A DNA stretch of 64,000 nucleotides from Isoptericola cucumis (GTDB lineage: Bacteria > Actinomycetota > Actinomycetes > Actinomycetales > Cellulomonadaceae): assembly GCF_014635665.1 (NCBI RefSeq), contig NZ_BMDG01000005.1:1-64000 (forward strand), written 5' to 3'. The position numbers were made by a program, and so were the translations under genes. Under the pieces are notes generated by a model. It worked only from the letters and a program-made list of their open reading frames with translations, made no database searches and had not been told where the DNA came from. This document shows positions 59,279-64,000 of this stretch, piece by piece (positions within the stretch are counted from its first letter, which is position 1; each line of letters starts with the position of its first letter).

Positions 59279-59314
59279 CTGGTCGTCAGGCTGGTCGTCA
59301 GGCTGGTCGTCAGG
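59279..59314. repeat. 12-bp tandem repeat, three copies, at the valS 3' end
   Basis: ctggtcgtcagg occurs three times exactly. The valS stop is the TGA in the third copy (59310-59312). Because 12 is a multiple of 3, the other two TGAs are in frame with valS, giving triple stop codons. Confidence 0.95.
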
Positions 59315-62093
59315 CCTTCGGCTTGCGGGCCGGGGGCTCGCCGAGCTCGGACGCGGTGACGACGATGCCGCCCTGCACGTCCGTGTTGCCCTGACCCTCC
59401 GTGGCCTCGACCAGCTCGAGCGGCCCGGTCACGCGCCCGGCGCCCTTGACGTCGTCGAGGGCGCCGCGCACGCCGGCCAGCAGCGTGGCGGGGACCGCCA
59501 TCGTGGCCTCGAGGACCGGGGTGCGCATGGACACCTTCGCCTCGGACTTGATCTTGCGCAGCGCGGCGAGCGCGTGCCCGGCCCCGGCGAGCTGGGCGGG
59601 GTCGGCGTCGCCTGCGGCGGAGCGCAGCGGCTCGGCCGACGGCCACGCGGCGCGGTGCACCGAGCCGGTGCGCCACCACGACCAGACCTCCTCGGTCGCG
59701 AACGGGAGGAACGGCGCCAGCAGCCGGAGCATCACGTCGAGGGCGAGCGCGAGCGCGGTGCGCGCGCTCACGGTCTCGTCCGCCAGCTCGGCGCCCGCCG
59801 CCCCGGCGTACGCCCGGTCCTTGACCAGCTCGAGGTAGTCGTCGCAGAACGTCCAGAAGTACGTCTCGGTGACCTCGAGGGCCCGGGTGTGGTCGTAGGC
59901 CTCGAACGCCTCGGTGGCCTGCTCGACGACCGTGGCGAGGCCGGCGAGCATCGCGCGGTCGAGGTCGACGGTCACCCGCGCCGGGTCGAGGACGATCTCG
60001 CCCGTGCCCGTCTCCGGGTCGACGCCGAAGGTCAGCGCGAACTTGGACGCGTTGAGGACCTTGATCGCCAGGCGCCGGCCGATCTTCATCTGGCCGACCT
60101 CGAAGGCCGCGTCCGTGCCGAGGCGGGCCGCCGCCGCCCAGTAGCGCACGGCGTCCGCCCCGTGCTCGACGAGCAGGTCCATCGGCGTGACGACGTTGCC
60201 CTTGGACTTCGACATCTTCTTGCGGTCGGGGTCGAGGATCCAGCCGCTGATGGCCGCGTGCTTCCACGGCAGGACGTCCTTCTCCAGGTGCGAGCGCACG
60301 ACGGTGGAGAACAGCCAGGTGCGGATGATGTCCTGGCCCTGCGGGCGGAGGTCCATCGGGTAGACGCGGTCGAAGAGGTCCGGGTCGCGCTCCCAGCCGG
60401 ACACGATGAGCGGCGACAGGGACGACGTCGCCCAGGTGTCCATGACGTCCGCGTCGCCGACGAAGCCGCCCGGCTGCCCGCGCTGCGCCTCGTCGTAGCC
60501 GGCGGGCGCCTGCGAGGTCGGGTCGATCGGCAGCTCGGCCTCCGACGGCACGATCGGGTGGTCGTGGTCGACCTCGCCCGCGTCGTCCAGGGGGTACCAC
60601 AGGGGCACGGCCACGCCGAAGAACCGCTGGCGCGAGATGAGCCAGTCGCCGTTGAGGCCGTTCACCCAGTTCTCGTAGCGCACCCGCATGAAGTCCGGGT
60701 GGAAGTCGAGCTCCTTGCCGCGGGCGAGCAGCTCGGCCTTGAGGTTGCGCTCCGACCAGTCCCGGCCGCCGTTGCGGATGTACCACTGGCGGGAGGTGAC
60801 GATCTCGAGGGGCTTGTCGCCCTTCTCGTAGAAGTTCGTCATGCGCTGGGTCTTGACGGGCTCGCCGTCCAGGTCGCCGGAGGCGCGCAGCGCGTCGACG
60901 ACGGCCGTGCGGGCGGAGAACGCCGTCTTGCCCGCCAGCTCCTGCGTGTACAGGTCCTCACCGGGGCCGTCCGCGATCCACGCGGGGGTCTCGCGGCTCA
61001 GGCGGCCGTCGCGCTGGATGACGGAGCGGGTGGCGAGCTGCAGCTCGCGCCACCACTGGACGTCGGTGAGGTCGCCGAACGTGCAGCACATCGCGATGCC
61101 GGCGCCCTTGTCCATCGCGGCGGCGGGGTGCGCGAGCACCGGGACCTCCACGCCGAACAGGGGGGAGGTGACCGTGGTGCCGAAGAGGTCCTGGTACCGC
61201 TCGTCGTCGGGGTGGGCGATGAGGGCGACCACCGCGGGGATGAGCTCCGGCCGCGTGGTCTCGATGTGCAGAGGGCTGCCGTCGGGCCGGTGGAACGCCA
61301 CCCGGTGGTAGAAGCCCGGGTACTCGCGGGCCTCGAGCTCGGCCTGGGCCACGGCGGTCTGGAACGTGACGTCCCACAGCCCGGGAGCCTCGGCCTGGTA
61401 GGCCTCGCCGCGGGCGAGGTTGCGCAGGAAGGCGCGCTGCGACGCGGCACGGGAGGTGGCGTCGATGGTCTGGTAGTTCTGCGCCCAGTCGACGGACAGC
61501 CCGAGCCGGCGCCACAGCGCCTCGAACTGGCGCTCGTCGTCCGTGGTGAGCCGCTCGCACAGCTCGATGAAGTTGCGCCGGCTCACCGGCACCTGGTCGG
61601 CGGGCTTCACGTTCTTGCCGTCGGTGCCCTGGTGCGGCGGCTCGAAGCCCTCGACGTAAGGGAGCGACGGGTCGCAGCGCACGCCGAAGTAGTTCTGCAC
61701 GCGGCGCTCGGTGGGCAGGCCGTTGTCGTCCCACCCCATGGGGTAGAAGACCTCCTTGCCGCGCATGCGCCAGAAGCGGGCGACCGTGTCCGTGTGGGTG
61801 TAGCTGAAGACGTGGCCCACGTGCAGGGAGCCGGAGACCGTCGGCGGCGGGGTGTCGATCGAGTACACCTGCTCGCGGGTGGCGGAGCGGTCGAAGGCGT
61901 ACGTGCCCTCGGCGGACCAGCGCTCGTCGAACCGCTCCTCGAGCCCGTCGGTGCTCACCTTGTCGGGGACCTCCCGGACCACCGCGCGTACGACGTCGCC
62001 GGCTACCTGAGCAACGCTGCTGCCGGTCGGAGGGGTCGCTGCGGCGGGCTGCGCGGGCGCGGTCGGCGCCTCGTGGGTCGGGAAGTCGCTCAT
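59310..62093 (-). CDS. valS: Valyl-tRNA synthetase
   Basis: This 927-residue class I synthetase has the HIGH-type motif SLHVGHVFSYTHTD (HVGH 91-94), the editing (CP1) domain with HIETTRPELIPAVVALIAHP, and KKMSKSKGN near 625-633. The N-terminus has about 40 Ala/Pro/Thr-rich residues before the core. The start ATG 62093 is preferred; the frame extends upstream through non-coding sequence. A plus-strand ATG (62092) of the decayed neighbour overlaps it, so the start may be slightly off. Confidence 0.95.
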   Translation of the reverse strand: MSDFPTHEAPTAPAQPAAATPPTGSSVAQVAGDVVRAVVREVPDKVSTDGLEERFDERWSAEGTYAFDRSATREQVYSIDTPPPTVSGSLHVGHVFSYTHTDTVARFWRMRGKEVFYPMGWDDNGLPTERRVQNYFGVRCDPSLPYVEGFEPPHQGTDGKNVKPADQVPVSRRNFIELCERLTTDDERQFEALWRRLGLSVDWAQNYQTIDATSRAASQRAFLRNLARGEAYQAEAPGLWDVTFQTAVAQAELEAREYPGFYHRVAFHRPDGSPLHIETTRPELIPAVVALIAHPDDERYQDLFGTTVTSPLFGVEVPVLAHPAAAMDKGAGIAMCCTFGDLTDVQWWRELQLATRSVIQRDGRLSRETPAWIADGPGEDLYTQELAGKTAFSARTAVVDALRASGDLDGEPVKTQRMTNFYEKGDKPLEIVTSRQWYIRNGGRDWSERNLKAELLARGKELDFHPDFMRVRYENWVNGLNGDWLISRQRFFGVAVPLWYPLDDAGEVDHDHPIVPSEAELPIDPTSQAPAGYDEAQRGQPGGFVGDADVMDTWATSSLSPLIVSGWERDPDLFDRVYPMDLRPQGQDIIRTWLFSTVVRSHLEKDVLPWKHAAISGWILDPDRKKMSKSKGNVVTPMDLLVEHGADAVRYWAAAARLGTDAAFEVGQMKIGRRLAIKVLNASKFALTFGVDPETGTGEIVLDPARVTVDLDRAMLAGLATVVEQATEAFEAYDHTRALEVTETYFWTFCDDYLELVKDRAYAGAAGAELADETVSARTALALALDVMLRLLAPFLPFATEEVWSWWRTGSVHRAAWPSAEPLRSAAGDADPAQLAGAGHALAALRKIKSEAKVSMRTPVLEATMAVPATLLAGVRGALDDVKGAGRVTGPLELVEATEGQGNTDVQGGIVVTASELGEPPARKPKA

Positions 62094-62202
62094 GGTCGGC
62101 CATTCTCCCAGATTCGCGCCGCCGGTCGAAGCGGTCGGTCCGCGCGCGACCTGGTGGGACCCGAGCGGGGACGAGCGGGCGGACGAAGGGCCGGGCGAGG
62201 GG

Positions 62203-62783
62203 CACGTCGCCGTCGTCCGGCGGTTCAACCGCAGCGACACGCAGCGCGTGGGCGCGCTCGACGACTCCTTCCTCGGCACCGGGATGCCGCTGGGCACGGC
62301 GCGGTCGCTGTTCGATATCGGCACGCGGCGGGCACCGCCCGCGACCTGCGGGAGCGCCTGGGGCTGGACTCCGGGTACCTCAGCAGGCTGCTGCGGCGGC
62401 TCGACGCCGGCGACCTCGCCGCGGGCGCCGACCGGCTGCGACCGCCGTCCGGGGCGTTCGTCGTCGCCACGTGCGACGGCGCACCCGTGGCGTGCGGGGG
62501 AGTGCAGGCGCTCGACGACGGCGCCGGCGAGATCAAGCGGATGTGGGTGCACCCCGCCTGGCGCGGCGCCGGCCTGGGGTCCCGGCTGCTGCGCCACATC
62601 GAGGGCGTCTGCCGCGACCTGGGACACGACGTCGTCCGGCTCGACACGAACGGCAGCCTCACCGAGGCGCTCGCGATGTACGAGCGGGCGGGGTACCGGC
62701 ACGTGGGGCGGTACAACGACAACCCCTACGCGGAGCACTTCTTCGCCAAGCGCCTCGCCGGCGCGAGCGATGTCGGCCGGTAG
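62203..62783 (+). pseudogene. Decayed MarR-GNAT fusion
   Basis: The first frame gives HVAVVRRFNRSDTQRVGALDDSFL and TARSLFDIG, the opening of MarR-GNAT regulators. Near 62320-62335 the match moves to another frame with TARDLRERLGLDSGYLSRLL, the recognition helix. It then jumps from RRLDAGDL directly to LRPPSGAFVVATCDG, the C-terminal half of the GNAT domain, so about 100 residues are missing. GEIKRMWVHPAWRGAGLGSRLL holds the acetyl-CoA loop and remains open to 62783. No normal start codon remains. Confidence 0.75.
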
Positions 62784-62820
62784 CAGGTATCACGCCGCAG
62801 GCCGGGGATAGGGTCGGAGC

Positions 62821-63825
62821 ATGCCTTCCGGTCTCACCATCGGCTATGCCGCGATGCTCGAGCAGTTCCACCCGTCCGAGGTCGTCGACCTCTCCGCGTA
62901 CGCCGAGGAGCACGGCTTCTCGGGCGTGATGGCGGCCGACCACTTCCAGCCCTGGGTACCGCAGCAGGGCGAGGCCGCGTTCGTCTGGAACGTCCTGTCC
63001 GCGCTCGGCGAGCGCACCCGGGGCGACCTCGGCCCGGGCGTCACCGCGCCCACCTTCCGGTGGCACCCGGCGATGGTGGCGCAGGCCTCGGCGACCCTGG
63101 CCGCGATGTACCCCGGGCGGCACTGGCTGGGCCTCGGCTCGGGCGAGGCGCTGAACGAGCACGTCGTCGCGGGCTACTGGCCCGAGGCGCCGGAGCGGAT
63201 CAACCGCATGTTCGAGGCCATCGACATCATCAAGAAGCTGTTCGCGTCGGGCATCGACGGCAAGGACGTCAAGCACTCCGGCCAGTACTACAAGATGGAG
63301 TCCACGCGGCTGTGGACGATGCCCCAGGTCGCGCCGGAGATCCTCGTCGCGACGGCCGGGCCGATCACCGCGAAGCGTGCCGGCAAGCACGCCGACGGTC
63401 TCATCACGGTCGGCGCGCCGCTCGAGAAGATCGAGATGCTCTTCGGCAAGTTCGACGACGGTGTGCGCGAGTCGGGTCGTGACCCGCAGGGCATGCCGAA
63501 GGTGCTGCAGGTGCACATGTCGTGGGCGCCCACCGACTCCGAGGCGCTCGCGAACGCGATGACCGAGTGGCCCAATGGCGGCATGAAGTTCCCCAAGGCC
63601 GACATCCGCTCGCCGCACGACTTCGCCCAGATGGCCAAGCTGGTGCGCCCCGAGGACTTCGAGGGGCGGATGGTGATCTCCGCCGACCCGGACGCGCACC
63701 GCGAGGCCATCCAGCGGTACGTCGACCTGGGCTTCGACCGTATCTACCTGCACAACGTGGGGCGCAACCAGAAGGAGTGGATCGAGGTCTTCGGTCGCGA
63801 GGTGCTGCCGAAGCTGGTCCGGTGA
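62821..63825 (+). CDS. F420-dependent LLM-class oxidoreductase (TIGR03557/Fgd-like)
   Basis: This 334-residue TIM barrel has TIGYAAMLEQFHPSEVVDL, GFSGVMAADHFQPWVPQQ, WLGLGSGEALNEHVVAGYW and QRYVDLGFDRIYLHNVG, close to the F420-dependent glucose-6-phosphate dehydrogenase group. Substrate assignment (glucose-6-phosphate or another) is not certain. TAGGGT lies 6 nt before the ATG. It overlaps the F420 biosynthesis gene by 4 bp (GTGA), linking use and synthesis of F420. Confidence 0.88.
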   Translation: MPSGLTIGYAAMLEQFHPSEVVDLSAYAEEHGFSGVMAADHFQPWVPQQGEAAFVWNVLSALGERTRGDLGPGVTAPTFRWHPAMVAQASATLAAMYPGRHWLGLGSGEALNEHVVAGYWPEAPERINRMFEAIDIIKKLFASGIDGKDVKHSGQYYKMESTRLWTMPQVAPEILVATAGPITAKRAGKHADGLITVGAPLEKIEMLFGKFDDGVRESGRDPQGMPKVLQVHMSWAPTDSEALANAMTEWPNGGMKFPKADIRSPHDFAQMAKLVRPEDFEGRMVISADPDAHREAIQRYVDLGFDRIYLHNVGRNQKEWIEVFGREVLPKLVR

Positions 63826-64000
63826 GCGGGAGCCTCGCGGACGCCGCCCCCGGTGACCGGCTCGCGGTGTGGGCGCCCGACGGGTTCCCGGAGGTGCGCC
63901 CCGGGGACGACCTCGCGGCCCTCGTCGGCGACCTGCTCGCGGCGGACGCCCGGGCGTCGGGCGACCCCCTGCGCGACGGCGACGTCGTCGTCGTCACGTC
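63822..64000 (+). CDS. fbiB: Coenzyme F420-0:L-glutamate ligase, N-terminal fragment (window edge)
   Basis: The first 59 codons give VSGSLADAAPGDRLAVWAPD, then GFPEVRPGDDLAALVGDLL and LRDGDVVVVT, the conserved start of CofE/FbiB, which adds glutamates to F420-0. It is cut at position 64000, so whether it carries the C-terminal nitroreductase domain (FbiB) or is CofE alone cannot be told. Confidence 0.8.
   Translation, partial: MSGSLADAAPGDRLAVWAPDGFPEVRPGDDLAALVGDLLAADARASGDPLRDGDVVVVT

Noticed and set aside
59574-62783. 1069-codon plus-strand frame over valS
   Set aside because: Most is the complement of valS. Only its last part (about 62320-62783) resembles a protein, a GNAT remnant.

Overview
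The window comes from a very GC-rich actinobacterium. A member of Cellulomonadaceae or a close relative is the best guess; this is inferred from codon use, the order tRNA-Pro / tig / clpP1 / clpP2 / clpX, F420-linked genes, an actinobacterial EttA, a HxlR regulator and many leaderless starts, not from a database search. Most of the window is stable chromosome. One block, about 39.41-49.25 kb, is an integrated mobile element.

Layout. 0.1-3.4 kb: leftward osmoprotectant ABC operon (ATPase, two permeases, lipoprotein). 3.5-5.0: tRNA-His, orn, a small unknown gene, tRNA-Arg. 5.0-7.3: HxlR regulator divergent from two overlapping imine-reductase-like genes. 7.4-13.2: dynamin-like GTPase pair 1, an SSB paralogue, ettA. 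13.3-18.9: a phosphotransferase, a carboxymuconolactone-decarboxylase-like protein, and GTPase pair 2, which repeats the architecture of pair 1. 18.9-24.6: two thioesterases, truncated haemoglobin, PTS EIIB, MscS channel, malQ. 24.7-37: pepN, a proline-rich membrane protein, an M13 peptidase, rpiB, an Fpg/Nei glycosylase, an Eis-like acetyltransferase, an alkyltransferase-like protein, an F420-type oxidoreductase, a YjbR protein and a frameshifted DUF1648-type membrane gene. 37-39 kb: cysK-cysE preceded by a previously unlisted 21-codon polycysteine leader peptide, followed by tRNA-Gly.

39.4-49.25 kb is an actinomycete integrative and conjugative element (AICE) in the 3' part of tRNA-Pro(TGG). 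It has an identical 44-bp att repeat at each end, a tyrosine integrase, Xis, a RepSA-type rolling-circle initiator, an FtsK/SpoIIIE-type translocase, two small operon proteins, a divergent HTH-TPR regulator with paired operator-like repeats, an HTH-Nudix protein resembling the pSAM2 immunity factor Pif, and two cargo genes. Before insertion, tRNA-Pro would have lain directly upstream of tig.

49.4-64 kb: tig, an EamA transporter divergent from a TetR regulator, clpP1-clpP2-clpX, an acyl-CoA synthetase, chorismate mutase, a Vms1/baeRF-like protein, valS, a decayed MarR-GNAT gene, an F420-dependent oxidoreductase and the start of fbiB (F420-0:glutamate ligase), cut by the window edge.

Main points for follow-up: the cysteine leader and its hairpins; the two dynamin-like GTPase pairs; the AICE with att, arm-type and operator repeats; the Tyr/Asp imine-reductase pair; widespread leaderless starts (TANNNT 6-7 nt before the start codon); and short tandem duplications that multiply stop codons at gene ends.
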